Positions 36,463-48,283 of a stretch of 64,000 nucleotides of DNA are shown here, piece by piece. Each line of letters opens with the position of its first letter. The first letter of the stretch is position 1. The notes beneath the pieces were generated by a model that saw nothing but the letters and a program-made list of their open reading frames with translations, was not told the origin of the DNA and did not search any database. Made by a program: the position numbers and the translations under genes. The DNA comes from Bacteroidetes bacterium GWF2_33_16 (GTDB taxonomy: Bacteria > Bacteroidota > Bacteroidia > Bacteroidales > UBA12077), in assembly GCA_001768565.1 (NCBI GenBank), contig MEOE01000001.1, positions 248,001 to 312,000 on the forward strand. Direction: 5' to 3'.

Positions 36463-36708
36463 TATTGTTTGTTTTAAGTTATTTTAAATTTTTATCTAAG
36501 ATAATAAATCCTTTTTGATTATGTAATAAACGGTTTTTTCTAAGTAAAATTTCGTTTTACAGTTTTCTTATATATAATGAGCAATTTAATTACAAAAAAA
36601 TGTGTATTTTTAATTCAATATAATGATTAAAGCTTTATATTTAGTAAATTTACAAAGTAAATGGCATTATTCCCATTTTTATTCAATCAACCTAAATCTT
36701 GAATAATT

Positions 36709-38451
36709 ATGAATTTTATTGATAAAATCATAGCAAGTTGCTCAATAAGTGCAGAAAAAATTGAACTTAAAAATAAGTTTTACTCAAAAGTTATAATACT
36801 TAGTTTTCAAAGCATTTTTTCAATTATAGTATTATTGCTTTTTTCAATTATAGAACTAATTGATTCACAAATAATAATCTCATCCATCTTATTTGTTCTA
36901 GCCATTCTTATTTTCACAAATTATATGCTACTTAGGATGAAAGGTGATTTTAATCGAGCATCAATTGTTTTAATTACGTTGTTTTCTTTATTCCTTCTAT
37001 ATCTTATTTTTTCAGGAACAATTACAAATCAGGGTATATTGCTGTTTTCAGCTTATCCTGCATTACTTATACTTTTACTTGGTATAGAAAAAGGGAATTT
37101 AGCCTCTCTAATATTCTTTGTTTTAATTGTTATACCAATATTTTTCTTCAAAAGCATAGGATTAAAATCATCGTATTCTCTTAATGATCAGATTCTGTTT
37201 ATTTTCTTGTACTTAGGATTTTATCTTTTTATAAACATCTTTGAGAAATTAAGAAATAATAAAAATTCCATTTATGAAACAGAACTCAAACAAGCTGAAA
37301 CAGAGATACAGTCAAAAGAAGAATTTATTTCAAAAATTTCTCATCAGATAAGAACACCCCTTAACAATATTGTGGTTGTTACTAATATGATTAGTAATTC
37401 ACAACTTGATGAAAAACAAAAAGATTTTATTGATACTATTCAAGCATCAACCAACAACCTTGTTAATTTAGTAAATAATATTTCTGAATTATCAAAGGTT
37501 GATATAATGCAAAGTCAGGATTTCAATCAAAATTTTAACCTAAACTCAACAGTTCGTAATACAATAAACTTATTTGCAGGTGAAGAAGCCAATGATATTG
37601 CATTCCCAATTGAAATTAAGGATGACTTACAATATCAACTTTATGGCGATCCTGTTAAGATTAAACAGATATTCCTCAATCTTATTGAAAACATACTTAA
37701 AAACTCAAAAAGTGGGAAGAAAACTATATCAATAGAAATTAAAAAGCTTGAAGAATCAAACGAAACTGTCGATATAGCTTTTAAAGTAACAACAAAAGAC
37801 TTTGTTCATATCCCTGAAGCATCTAGAATACAGGGCATTGAAAAAAATAAGAAACTTCGAAATGGAGCTTACATTAAGTTACTCGATTTAAATATCGCGC
37901 ACCGAATAATTGAATCAATAGGAGGTTCTATTGACATTGAATATTCAGCAGAAAAAATTGAATTTGTTTTCACTATTAGTTTTAAGAAAGGTGAAGAAAT
38001 AAAAGATATTATTGAAATTTCTGAAGCAGAAATATCTATCTCCCCTGAAAGTATAGGACCCAAATTAGATCTTAAAGATGCCAATATCTTGTTAGTTGAA
38101 GACAATTTGATTAATCAGAAAATCGTGCTTTTGAGCCTTAAAAAATCGGTTAAGAATGTTGATATAGCAAATAATGGTAAAGAGGCTCTTGATAAATTTG
38201 GGCTAGTAAAATACGACCTGATTTTAATGGATATTCAAATGCCAATTATGAATGGAATAGTTACTACAAAGAAAATAAGAAGTATTGAAAAAAGCACAAA
38301 TACTCATACTCCGATAATTGCTATTACTGCAAACGCTCTATTGGGAGACAAAGAAGAATGTATTGCTGCAGGAATGGATGATTATATAAGTAAACCTTTC
38401 CAGATTGACACCTTGATCAGAAAGATGGAACAACAATTAGGCAAGTCCTGA
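36709..38451 (+). CDS. Hybrid histidine kinase with degenerate ATP-binding domain and intact receiver
   Basis: A 580-residue membrane protein with about six helices (27-178), a short coiled coil, a HisKA dimer domain with phospho-acceptor His212 (ISHQIRTPLNN), an ATPase-like domain (310-425) and a receiver domain (458-577). The receiver is complete: Glu464-Asp465, phospho-Asp508, Thr540 and Lys562. The ATPase domain keeps the N-box Asn328 (NLIENILKN), but the G1 box D-x-G-x-G is absent (residues 358-375 hold no glycine until 376) and the G2 box GxGLGL reads GAYIKLLDL. ATP binding is therefore doubtful. It may act as a phosphatase or a scaffold fed by another kinase. The frame is intact. Confidence 0.88.
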   Translation: MNFIDKIIASCSISAEKIELKNKFYSKVIILSFQSIFSIIVLLLFSIIELIDSQIIISSILFVLAILIFTNYMLLRMKGDFNRASIVLITLFSLFLLYLIFSGTITNQGILLFSAYPALLILLLGIEKGNLASLIFFVLIVIPIFFFKSIGLKSSYSLNDQILFIFLYLGFYLFINIFEKLRNNKNSIYETELKQAETEIQSKEEFISKISHQIRTPLNNIVVVTNMISNSQLDEKQKDFIDTIQASTNNLVNLVNNISELSKVDIMQSQDFNQNFNLNSTVRNTINLFAGEEANDIAFPIEIKDDLQYQLYGDPVKIKQIFLNLIENILKNSKSGKKTISIEIKKLEESNETVDIAFKVTTKDFVHIPEASRIQGIEKNKKLRNGAYIKLLDLNIAHRIIESIGGSIDIEYSAEKIEFVFTISFKKGEEIKDIIEISEAEISISPESIGPKLDLKDANILLVEDNLINQKIVLLSLKKSVKNVDIANNGKEALDKFGLVKYDLILMDIQMPIMNGIVTTKKIRSIEKSTNTHTPIIAITANALLGDKEECIAAGMDDYISKPFQIDTLIRKMEQQLGKS

Positions 38452-38467
38452 TTTGAAATGAAATAAA

Positions 38468-41400
38468 CTAAGGCAATGGCTTAACTCCAACGATAAGGAC
38501 ATCATCAACTTGTTCGAAATCTCCAATCCACTCATCAAAACTCCTTTCTAGAATCAGTTTTTGCTGATCTAATGGAAGTTTATGAATTGTAAGTAATAAG
38601 TGGCGGAAACGACGATATTTAAATTTTTTCCCTTCGGGACCTCCAAATTGATCTGCATATCCATCAGAAAACAAATAAAAAATATCATTCTCCTCAAGCT
38701 TAATAATTGTTTTCGTAATTTCAATCCCATCCGATTCCTCAAGTAAACCAACAGAAAAGCGATCTCCACGAATCTCCTCTATTTTATTATCGCGAATAAA
38801 ATACATAGGACGAAAAGCACCAGCATACTCCATTTCTCTTTTTTCTCTGTCGATAACACAAAGAGCTATATCCATACCATCTTTCAATCGAACATTACTG
38901 CTATCCTTTCCGAAAGTAATAGCAATTCCCTTATTTAAATCACTTAAAATCTGATCGGCGCTTTCAACGCCCTGATCATCAGTAATCTTTCTTAAAAGCT
39001 CAAATCCAATGATTGACATAAATGCTCCAGGAACACCGTGACCAGTACAATCAACAATAGCTAAAAAAACCTTATTATTTTTTTCATTTACCCAATAAAA
39101 ATCACCACTCACAATATCTTTTGCTTTATGAAGTAAAAACGAGTCAGGAAGAAGCCTGAAAAACAAATTCATCGAAGGCATTAATGCTTCCTGAATTCTT
39201 TTGGCATAGATAATACTATCAGTTATATTTTTATTTTTTAATGTAAGCTCTTCTTTTTGCTTAACTATTTGTACAGCAATCAGTTCCTTTTCCTTTAATT
39301 CTATATTCGATTTACGTAAATTTCTTGTTCTATACTGAATAATTATGAAAACCAATAAAATGGCCATAACGATAAAAAATAAATTGGATAATGGATGCTT
39401 CCAGAAAGGGGTCTCTACAATAATCTGGAGAGTTGCACCTTCTTCATTCCAAACGTAATCACTATTAGATCCCTTTACGCGGAAGGTATATTTGCCTGAT
39501 GGCAAATTCGAGAATGTTGCATACCTCCTATTCCCAAGATTAATCCATTCCTCTTCAACACCCTCAAGCTTATATGCATAATTGTTTTTAGAAGGTTCTA
39601 AAAAATCAAGTGCTGCAAATTCAATTGTAACTAAATTATTTTTATAAGGAATTTCTACTGTTTTATCTTTTCCTATTTCTAAAATCTGATTTGTTTTATT
39701 ACTTAATAGCTCAATTGTTGTTATCTCAATATTTGGAACATATTGTCTCTTCTTAATCGAATCTGGATAAAATGCATTCAACCCTGATATTCCGCCAAAA
39801 AACATTTCTCCATCGTTGGCCTCATAATAAGCCCCGATATTAAATTCGTGATTCTGAAGACCATCAGATAAACCAAAATTATAAAACTCTTTTTTATTTG
39901 GATCAAATTTAGAGATACCTCTATTAGTACTCATCCATAAATTAGCTGAAATATCTTGCAGAATAGCATAAATTATATTATTTGGCAGTCCGTCTTTTTC
40001 AGTATAAATTTTAAAAGATTCTGTTGAAGGATTAAATTGATTAAGACCATTAACGGTTCCTATCCAGATGCACGAATTCTTAGTATCTTCAAATATATTT
40101 AACACCTCATTACTACTAATACAATTGGTGCAGGCATATTCTTGTCTAATAAAACGCTTTATATTATTTGTTGATGGATCGAGCCTGTTAAAACCATATT
40201 CACAACCAACCCATATTATTCCTTCCTGATCTTCAATAACACTATATACAAGGTTCGAGCTTAAAGAATTTGGATTATTTGAACTATTATAATAGCTAGT
40301 AATAGAATCGCCACTTAACTTATGTAATCCATTTCTACAGCCCACCCATATATTTCCTATTTTATCCTGGTAGATGTCATAAACACGATTGGTTCTAAAT
40401 GTATTTAAGATTCGTTGGTTGGTAAATGTATAGAAGTTGTTTTGTTCTTCGTTATAAAAATAGATTCCATTCTGAGTCCCTACCCAAATTTTATTGTCTT
40501 TGTCTTTAAATATCTTATGAATATAATCATTCTTAATATTACTATTGGTTGAATTATAATACTCTACCTGATTATTGCTTCTATTAAAACGATGCAATCC
40601 TGTTCCCCAGGTTCCAACCCAAACAATGTTATTTTTATCTTTCAATACAGATGAAATATAATTATTGGAGAATAAAGGTAAATGGTCTACTCCATTATCG
40701 TAAAGCAAGAAACTCTTCTTCCTTTGTTCAATTTTTATTAATCCCTGTAATGAACCTATCCATAGTATCTCTGATCTATCTTGAATTATTGATGTAATTG
40801 ATGTTATTTGTTTTGTTTGATTCTGAAAATTCAATGTAGCATAAGTATCAAACGTTCCCTTACTTACATCAAATTTATTCAGACCATCATCGGTACCAAC
40901 CCATAAATTACCTGTTTTATCTTCAAAAATTGTATTTATATTATTGTTGCTCCGCGGCTGATCAGTATCACTATAAAGCCGAATAAATTTTTCGGTTTTT
41001 TTATCAAATTTGTTTAATCCGTATTCGGTTCCAATCCAAAAATTATCTTTAGAGTCTTGATAAATCACCTTAACTTTATCATCGCTTAAGCTTTGGTTAT
41101 TCATTGGATCATGATTAAATCGCTTAAAAATCTCTAACTTCTGATCAAAGAAATTTAATCCATCTTTTGTACCCACCCAGAGGTTTCCATCATTATCTTC
41201 TAAAATCGAGAACTTGGTATTAACGGCAACGAAATTAAAAACATCATTATAATGGCTGTAATGTCTAAACTTTAAAGTTTTAGGATTAAGACGTGTTAAA
41301 AAGTTTATTGTTTTAATCCAAATTAAACCTTTAGAATCTTCGTAAATAGCGTAAATTTCATTTTCTTTTAGTTTATCAGGATCAGTCGGATCTGCTAAAT

Positions 41401-41764
41401 AATGAATAAATTTATTTTCGTACCTATCATATTTATTTAGTCCCAAATTAGTCCCGATCCAAATATTTCCTTGCGAATCTTCAAAAAAACAATGTATATA
41501 ATTATTTGAAATTGTGGTTGTATCGTGAGGATCATTTTTAAAACTTTTAAATGAATAGCCATCGTATCTGTTTAATCCATCCTGTGTTCCAATCCAGAGA
41601 AATCCTTTGCTATCCTGCAATAAACAATGAATACTTGTTTGCGACAATCCATCGTTTATAGTAAAAAGATCTGCATTAATAATCCGACCTTGACCAAAAA
41701 TCAAAGAGCCTGAAAATAAAATGTTTATCCAGACGAGGATCAATATGTGTTTTTTTAGCTTCAT
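38468..41764 (-). CDS. Two-component propeller sensor fused to SpoIIE-type phosphatase
   Basis: A 1098-residue protein. After a signal peptide (to about 25) come about a dozen Reg_prop repeats forming two seven-bladed propellers (units like SKGFLWIGTQDGLNRYD at about 48-64), then a Y_Y_Y domain near 700-770, one membrane helix at about 794-811, a coiled coil and a PP2C/SpoIIE serine phosphatase domain (about 860-1098). The phosphatase keeps its metal aspartates (AIVDCTGHGVPGAFMS and YLFSDGYADQFGG). It senses a periplasmic signal and removes phosphate from a cytoplasmic protein such as an anti-sigma antagonist. It runs tail-to-tail with the hybrid kinase, 16 bases apart. Confidence 0.9.
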   Translation of the reverse strand: MKLKKHILILVWINILFSGSLIFGQGRIINADLFTINDGLSQTSIHCLLQDSKGFLWIGTQDGLNRYDGYSFKSFKNDPHDTTTISNNYIHCFFEDSQGNIWIGTNLGLNKYDRYENKFIHYLADPTDPDKLKENEIYAIYEDSKGLIWIKTINFLTRLNPKTLKFRHYSHYNDVFNFVAVNTKFSILEDNDGNLWVGTKDGLNFFDQKLEIFKRFNHDPMNNQSLSDDKVKVIYQDSKDNFWIGTEYGLNKFDKKTEKFIRLYSDTDQPRSNNNINTIFEDKTGNLWVGTDDGLNKFDVSKGTFDTYATLNFQNQTKQITSITSIIQDRSEILWIGSLQGLIKIEQRKKSFLLYDNGVDHLPLFSNNYISSVLKDKNNIVWVGTWGTGLHRFNRSNNQVEYYNSTNSNIKNDYIHKIFKDKDNKIWVGTQNGIYFYNEEQNNFYTFTNQRILNTFRTNRVYDIYQDKIGNIWVGCRNGLHKLSGDSITSYYNSSNNPNSLSSNLVYSVIEDQEGIIWVGCEYGFNRLDPSTNNIKRFIRQEYACTNCISSNEVLNIFEDTKNSCIWIGTVNGLNQFNPSTESFKIYTEKDGLPNNIIYAILQDISANLWMSTNRGISKFDPNKKEFYNFGLSDGLQNHEFNIGAYYEANDGEMFFGGISGLNAFYPDSIKKRQYVPNIEITTIELLSNKTNQILEIGKDKTVEIPYKNNLVTIEFAALDFLEPSKNNYAYKLEGVEEEWINLGNRRYATFSNLPSGKYTFRVKGSNSDYVWNEEGATLQIIVETPFWKHPLSNLFFIVMAILLVFIIIQYRTRNLRKSNIELKEKELIAVQIVKQKEELTLKNKNITDSIIYAKRIQEALMPSMNLFFRLLPDSFLLHKAKDIVSGDFYWVNEKNNKVFLAIVDCTGHGVPGAFMSIIGFELLRKITDDQGVESADQILSDLNKGIAITFGKDSSNVRLKDGMDIALCVIDREKREMEYAGAFRPMYFIRDNKIEEIRGDRFSVGLLEESDGIEITKTIIKLEENDIFYLFSDGYADQFGGPEGKKFKYRRFRHLLLTIHKLPLDQQKLILERSFDEWIGDFEQVDDVLIVGVKPLP

Positions 41765-41840
41765 CAGATAATGCTAATTTACTATTTCTTGGCTTTAATC
41801 CAAAGTATTTCAAAAAGATTAAAAGGATTAATAAGGTGTT

Positions 41841-43742
41841 TTATTCTGCTACTTTTGCTCCTCCTTTAAAATGCATCTTTTTATATTTTATCGATGGTGA
41901 TTGAATAAAATCACCTAATCCAAGCATTTCCCATTTTTTATCTATGCTAGCTATAGTGGTGTCATCAGAAACAATGATATTTGGCCAATCTCTATCAAAT
42001 TTATCTGTTTTAAGTGCTTTCCTTGTTCCATCAATAAATAAAGCCATACCTTTTTCATCAGGAATTAAAAAAGAATCGCGTTTAGGATCAATATTCCCGA
42101 GTGTTAGCCAGGCTACCATATTAAAATCATTTATATCTGTTTCTTGGTCAACAAATATCGAAATAGATACATTATCAATAAATGATTTATTCACAACCAA
42201 CCTTTGAGACAATTCAGCAAGATTGCTGGTTTTTTTCTTATCTATTGAAATTATAGATAGCTTTAATAAATCTCCAAAATAATTAAAATCAGTAATTTCA
42301 GGAAACTCTTTAATAAGCATTTCTTTATCAAGAATATCATTTGGATTTGTGGTTATATTCTTATGTTCAGTAATTTCTTCCCGAAACTTTGTTGTGGCAT
42401 CAATACCTAATTTACTTCCAAAAGCATACTTTGATGATGAATGATCGAGTATATCTAGTGGACCCATGCTAAAATGCAAATCTGTTGGTATATCAACATT
42501 TTTATTTATAATCTTTCCAATCTCATTATAATTATGAATATCAACATCCTGATCAACTATAATTAGAACCTTATTAAACATCATTTGTCCTGCACCCCAA
42601 AGAGAGTTCATTACTTTTATAGCTTGTCCCGGATATGTCTTTTTAATCTTAACAATTGCCAAATTATGTGCTACACCCACAAATGGAAGATCGAAGTCAA
42701 TAATTTCGGGTAACATCGATATTTTTATAGGTGTAAGAAAAATCCGTTCTGTTGCTTTTCCAATCCATGCATCCTCCATTGGAGGTATGCCAACGATAGT
42801 AGCTGGATAAACTGCATTTTTTCGATGTGTTATACAAGTTATATGGAACTTTGGAAACATATCGGCCAATGAATAAAACCCTGTATGATCTCCAAATGGA
42901 CCTTCTAAAATAAACTCTTCTTCAGTATCAACAAACCCTTCGATTATAATATCAGCATCTGATGGAACCTCAATATCCTGAGTAATACATTTAACAAGCT
43001 GAACCCTTTTTTTTCTCAAAAAGCCTGCAAATAAGTACTCATCCACATTATCGGGCAAGGGTGCTGTTGCTGAATATGTATAAGCCGGATCACCACCCAA
43101 AGCTATCGCAATTGGCATTTTTTTTCCTAACTTTTTATACTCCGAAAAATGACGTGCTCCCACTTTGTGCATATGCCAATGCATTCCGGTGAGTGCTTTG
43201 TCAAATAACTGCATTCTATACATTCCAACATTCCTTAAACCAGTATGTGGATCCTTTGTAATAACCATGGGCAGAGTTATGAATTTGCCTCCATCTTCTG
43301 GCCAGCATTTTAAAACAGGAAGAATTCCAACATCAGGTTGTTTTTTAATAATCTCTTGACATTGACCCTTTCCCTTAACAATTTTAGGCATCCATGATGC
43401 TACATTAGACAATGTTGGTAAAATTCTAAGCTTATCTAACAATCCTTTTTTGGGCTCTGTAAATTCAGCAAAAATATTATTGATATTTGCACCTATCGTA
43501 TCAAGATTGTCTATTCCAAGTGCCAGACACATTCTTTTTTCCGATCCGTAAGCATTTATTAAAACAGGAAAATCTGTTCCATTATTTTCAAACAAAAGAG
43601 CTTTACCTCCATCTGGACTTTTAGAATATCTGTCAACAATTTCAGTTATTTCTAATTCGGGATTTACGTATTCTTTAACTCTTATAAGCTCATTATTTGC
43701 TTCAAGAGTTTTAATAAAATGTTGTAAGGATTTATATGGCAT
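41841..43742 (-). CDS. UbiD-family decarboxylase
   Basis: A 633-residue prenylated-FMN-dependent decarboxylase of the UbiD family. Motifs: GIDNLDTIGANINNIF near the N-terminus, NVGMYRMQLFDKALTGMHWH (core NVGMYRMQ), IALGGDPAYTYSATAPLP, EFILEGPFGDHTGFYS and a C-terminal WLTLGNIDPKRD. Many such Bacteroidota proteins are called menaquinone biosynthesis decarboxylase, but the reaction here is not proven. The frame stays open to 43784, but that extension runs through the eno terminator at 43772-43797. The ATG at 43742 gives PYKSLQHFIKTLE, a usual start. Confidence 0.85.
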   Translation of the reverse strand: MPYKSLQHFIKTLEANNELIRVKEYVNPELEITEIVDRYSKSPDGGKALLFENNGTDFPVLINAYGSEKRMCLALGIDNLDTIGANINNIFAEFTEPKKGLLDKLRILPTLSNVASWMPKIVKGKGQCQEIIKKQPDVGILPVLKCWPEDGGKFITLPMVITKDPHTGLRNVGMYRMQLFDKALTGMHWHMHKVGARHFSEYKKLGKKMPIAIALGGDPAYTYSATAPLPDNVDEYLFAGFLRKKRVQLVKCITQDIEVPSDADIIIEGFVDTEEEFILEGPFGDHTGFYSLADMFPKFHITCITHRKNAVYPATIVGIPPMEDAWIGKATERIFLTPIKISMLPEIIDFDLPFVGVAHNLAIVKIKKTYPGQAIKVMNSLWGAGQMMFNKVLIIVDQDVDIHNYNEIGKIINKNVDIPTDLHFSMGPLDILDHSSSKYAFGSKLGIDATTKFREEITEHKNITTNPNDILDKEMLIKEFPEITDFNYFGDLLKLSIISIDKKKTSNLAELSQRLVVNKSFIDNVSISIFVDQETDINDFNMVAWLTLGNIDPKRDSFLIPDEKGMALFIDGTRKALKTDKFDRDWPNIIVSDDTTIASIDKKWEMLGLGDFIQSPSIKYKKMHFKGGAKVAE

Positions 43743-43771
43743 AATAAGGTAGTTTTTTACACTGATTATGT

Positions 43772-43797
43772 AAAAGGCTGGCAAATTGCCAGCCTTT
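43772..43797 (-). terminator. Intrinsic terminator of eno
   Basis: An 11-12 base stem, AAAAGGCTGGC / GCCAGCCTTTT, with a five-base loop and a T run on the minus strand. It ends the eno transcript about 20 bases after its stop and so separates eno from the UbiD-family gene. Confidence 0.85.
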
Positions 43798-43818
43798 TCT
43801 ATTATCTAAAAATATATT

Positions 43819-45141
<1,323 letters not shown>

Positions 45142-45193
45142 TCAAAATTAATGAATTCTTGAGATATATAATAATCCATGTCCACTTTAAACT

Positions 45194-45217
45194 AAAAAAA
45201 GCGGGTATAACCCGCTT
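45194..45217 (-). terminator. Intrinsic terminator of the ribosomal protein cluster
   Basis: On the minus strand AAGCGGGT, four-base loop TATA, ACCCGCTT followed by a T run. It sits about 30 bases after the rplQ stop and closes the 33-gene cluster. Confidence 0.88.
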
Positions 45218-45246
45218 CATTTATAATATTCTGAAAATATTGTAAT

Positions 45247-45795
45247 CTATTCTTCTGCTTTATTTTCTTCTTGAGTATCTTCAATTTTATTTTCAATTTC
45301 ATTTACAACCTTTGCCTCTTCAATAACTTCTTTCGCAGTTTCAGTAGCTTTTACTTTATCCGTTTTTTTAGGAACACTTCTTCTTCTACGAGTTGATGAT
45401 TTTGTTTTGGTGTCAGATTTTGCAGCTAATAAGTTCTCGTTAAAGTCAACTAATTCGATAATACACATATCTGCATTATCACCCAAACGGAAACCAGTTT
45501 TTAATATTCTAGTATATCCTCCTGGTCTATCAGCAACCTTTACACTGATTTCTCTGAATAACTCAGTAACCGCTTCTTTGCTTTGTAAATGACTAAAAAC
45601 TTCACGTCTGGCGTGTGTTGAGTCATCTTTTGCTTTTGTAATAAGTGGTTCAACGTATGTACGTAAAGCTTTTGCTTTAGCTAATGTGGTTGAAATTTTC
45701 TTGTGTAATATTAGTGATGCCGCCATGTTAGCCAACATCGCTTTTCTGTGCGCACTTTTTCTACCTAAGTGATTAATTGATTTTCTATGTCTCAT
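45247..45795 (-). CDS. rplQ: 50S ribosomal protein L17
   Basis: A 182-residue L17 that lines the exit region of the large subunit. The core (about 1-118) has [20 protein letters not shown] and [20 protein letters not shown]. The last 60 residues form a charged, Lys- and Glu-rich tail, with [14 protein letters not shown] and a C-terminal acidic run, that is absent from E. coli L17 but usual in Bacteroidota. It follows rpoA by 12 bases and is the last gene of the cluster. Confidence 0.97.
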   Translation of the reverse strand: MRHRKSINHLGRKSAHRKAMLANMAASLILHKKISTTLAKAKALRTYVEPLITKAKDDSTHARREVFSHLQSKEAVTELFREISVKVADRPGGYTRILKTGFRLGDNADMCIIELVDFNENLLAAKSDTKTKSSTRRRRSVPKKTDKVKATETAKEVIEEAKVVNEIENKIEDTQEENKAEE

Positions 45796-45807
45796 CCTTT
45801 TATCCTT

Positions 45808-46800
45808 TTACTCCTTATCTAATTTATACTTAGAAATATCCATTCCAAATGTCAAATTCATTTGGCTAAGTAAATCTTCTAATTCAGTTAACGATTTTTT
45901 ACCAAAGTTTCTAAACTTTAATAAATCATTCTTATTGTATCTTACTAAATCTCCTAATGTATCAACTTCAGCTGCTTTTAAGCAATTTAAAGCGCGAACT
46001 GATAAATCTAGATCAACCAATCTGGTTTTTAAAAGTTGACGCATATGAAGTACTTCTTCGTCGAACTCTTCATTAGCATATTTTTCATCTGAATCAAGTG
46101 TAATTTTCTCATCAGAAAATAACATTAAGTGATAGATCAAGATCTTAGCGGCTTCTTTCAATGCATCTTTTGGATGAATTGAACCGTCAGACTCAATCTC
46201 AAATATCAACTTCTCGAAGTCAGTTTTTTGTTCAACACGATAATTTTCAATCGAATATTTTACATTTCTGATAGGAGTATAAATAGTATCAATTGCTATT
46301 ACTCCAAATTCAGAATCAATTGCTTTATTCTCTTCTGCAGGAACATATCCTCTACCTTTGTGGATTGTAATTTCTAAATGTAACTTTACATCAGGTTCCA
46401 TTTCGCAAATTACTAACTCAGGATTAAGCACCTTAAAGTTGGTTAAAAAGTTATTCAAATCACCTGCTTTAAACTCTTTCTGACCAGAGAGAGTTACATT
46501 GATTTTTTCATCTTCAGTTCCTTCTACATGACACTTAAACCTAACTTGCTTCATGTTCAAAATGATTTCGCTTACATCTTGAACAACACCAGCAATTGTA
46601 GAAAACTCATGTTCTACACCATCAAATTTTACTGATGTAATGGCATATCCTTCCAATGATGAAAGTAAAACTCTTCTTAAAGAATTGCCAACAGTGATAC
46701 CATATCCTGGTTCGAGTGGACGAAACTCAAACTTGCCATACGTTTCGTTTGCTTCGACCATGATCACCTTGTCGGGCTTTTGAAATGCTAATATTGCCAT
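45808..46800 (-). CDS. rpoA: RNA polymerase alpha subunit
   Basis: A 330-residue alpha subunit. The N-terminal assembly domain (1-230) has [28 protein letters not shown] (core [12 protein letters not shown]), and the C-terminal domain (about 250-325) holds the helix-hairpin-helix segment [21 protein letters not shown] that contacts DNA and activators, ending [16 protein letters not shown]. It is standard in length. It sits between rpsD and rplQ as in the alpha operon. Confidence 0.98.
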   Translation of the reverse strand: MAILAFQKPDKVIMVEANETYGKFEFRPLEPGYGITVGNSLRRVLLSSLEGYAITSVKFDGVEHEFSTIAGVVQDVSEIILNMKQVRFKCHVEGTEDEKINVTLSGQKEFKAGDLNNFLTNFKVLNPELVICEMEPDVKLHLEITIHKGRGYVPAEENKAIDSEFGVIAIDTIYTPIRNVKYSIENYRVEQKTDFEKLIFEIESDGSIHPKDALKEAAKILIYHLMLFSDEKITLDSDEKYANEEFDEEVLHMRQLLKTRLVDLDLSVRALNCLKAAEVDTLGDLVRYNKNDLLKFRNFGKKSLTELEDLLSQMNLTFGMDISKYKLDKE

Positions 46801-46819
46801 AAATAATGAGTAATAATTA

Positions 46820-47428
46820 TTATTTCGAATATAATTCTACAATTAACTGTTCCTTTATGTTTTCAGGAATTTCGGCTCTTTCGGGAGAATTTAAAAATCT
46901 TCCTGCCATTTGTTCGCTATCCCATTCAAGCCATGAATACTTGTTATGACGTGCTGAAGTTAAACTATTAACTACAACTTCTAACGATTTTGATTTTTCT
47001 CTAACGCTAACAATATCACCAGATCTTAAGGAATATGATGGTATATTAACAACATTTCCATTTACTGTGATATGCTTATGAGACACTAATTGACGTGCAC
47101 CGTTTCTTGTAGGAGCAATGCCCAATCGGTAAACAACGTTATCTAATCTCGATTCGAGCAGTTTTAAAAGGTTTTCACCAGTAATACCATGTGAGCTCGA
47201 AGCACGTTCAAATAAATTATAAAACTGCTTTTCTAATACACCATAGGTATATTTAGCCTTTTGTTTTTCCATTAATTGAACACCGTATTCTGATTGTTTA
47301 CGTCTTCTTTTGTTCATACCGTGTTGGCCAGGAGGAAAATTCTTTTTTTCAAAATGTTTATCAGGCCCATAAATAGGTTCGCCTAATTTCCTCGCAATTT
47401 TTGATTTTGGTCCAATATATCTTGCCAT
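46820..47428 (-). CDS. rpsD: 30S ribosomal protein S4
   Basis: A 202-residue primary 16S rRNA-binding protein. It opens [20 protein letters not shown] and has the S4 domain at about 92-155 ([34 protein letters not shown]). The N-terminal zinc cysteines of some bacteria are absent, so this is the zinc-free form. It lies between rpsK and rpoA. Confidence 0.98.
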   Translation of the reverse strand: MARYIGPKSKIARKLGEPIYGPDKHFEKKNFPPGQHGMNKRRRKQSEYGVQLMEKQKAKYTYGVLEKQFYNLFERASSSHGITGENLLKLLESRLDNVVYRLGIAPTRNGARQLVSHKHITVNGNVVNIPSYSLRSGDIVSVREKSKSLEVVVNSLTSARHNKYSWLEWDSEQMAGRFLNSPERAEIPENIKEQLIVELYSK

Positions 47429-47471
47429 GAATCTTAATATTATTCTAAATTATTCTACTGTTTCTTTACTA

Positions 47472-47861
47472 TTATACTCTACGACGAGCAGGTGGACGAC
47501 AACCATTATGTGGTAGTGGAGTTACGTCAACTATTTCGGTAACTTCAATTCCTACATTATGAATGGTACGAATTGCAGATTCTCTTCCTGAACCTGGTCC
47601 TTTAACATACACTTTCACCTTTCTTAATCCAAGATCATAAGCTACTTTTGCACAATCTTCTGCAGCCATCTGAGCTGCATAAGGAGTATTCTTCTTTGAA
47701 CCTCTGAATCCCTTTTTGCCTGATGATGACCAGGAAATTACCTGCCCATTACTATTCGTCATCGAAATAATAATATTATTAAAAGAAGCATGGATGTGTG
47801 CTTGACCAGTAGCTTCAACCTTAACAACTCTCTTTTTAGATGTTCCAGTCTTTTTTGCCAT
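47472..47861 (-). CDS. rpsK: 30S ribosomal protein S11
   Basis: A 129-residue protein of the small-subunit platform. It has [38 protein letters not shown] and the C-terminal [22 protein letters not shown], which is the most conserved S11 stretch. It follows rpsM by 10 bases. Confidence 0.98.
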   Translation of the reverse strand: MAKKTGTSKKRVVKVEATGQAHIHASFNNIIISMTNSNGQVISWSSSGKKGFRGSKKNTPYAAQMAAEDCAKVAYDLGLRKVKVYVKGPGSGRESAIRTIHNVGIEVTEIVDVTPLPHNGCRPPARRRV

Positions 47862-47871
47862 TTCTCTTTAC

Positions 47872-48249
47872 CTATTTAGTTGCTTTCTTCTTGTTAGCAA
47901 TTGTTTTTCTTTTCCCTTTTCTGGTTCTCGCGTTATTTTTTGTACTTTGTCCACGTACAGGTAAACCAATTCTATGTCTGATTCCTCTGTAGCATCCAAT
48001 ATCCATTAAACGCTTGATATTTAGCTGAAATTCCGAACGCAAAGCACCTTCTACTTTGTATTTCTCATTAATGATCTCACGAATTTTCGTAATTTGATCA
48101 TCATCCCAGTCTTTTACTTTTATACTCTGGTCTATATCTGCTTCTTTTAAAATGCTTTCAGCAGCGTTTCGACCGATTCCGTAGATATAGGTTAAACCTA
48201 TTACTCCTCTTTTGTTCTTTGGTAAATCTACTCCAACAATTCTTGCCAT
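47872..48249 (-). CDS. rpsM: 30S ribosomal protein S13
   Basis: A 125-residue protein of the small-subunit head that contacts P-site tRNA and L5. It has [33 protein letters not shown] (helix-hairpin-helix) and the basic tail with [24 protein letters not shown] (core [14 protein letters not shown]). The frame is open to a TTG at 48258, but the ATG at 48249 gives the canonical start MARIVGV. Confidence 0.98.
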   Translation of the reverse strand: MARIVGVDLPKNKRGVIGLTYIYGIGRNAAESILKEADIDQSIKVKDWDDDQITKIREIINEKYKVEGALRSEFQLNIKRLMDIGCYRGIRHRIGLPVRGQSTKNNARTRKGKRKTIANKKKATK

Positions 48250-48283
48250 AAATCTCAATTAATTAAAGTGCAAATTTAATAAT

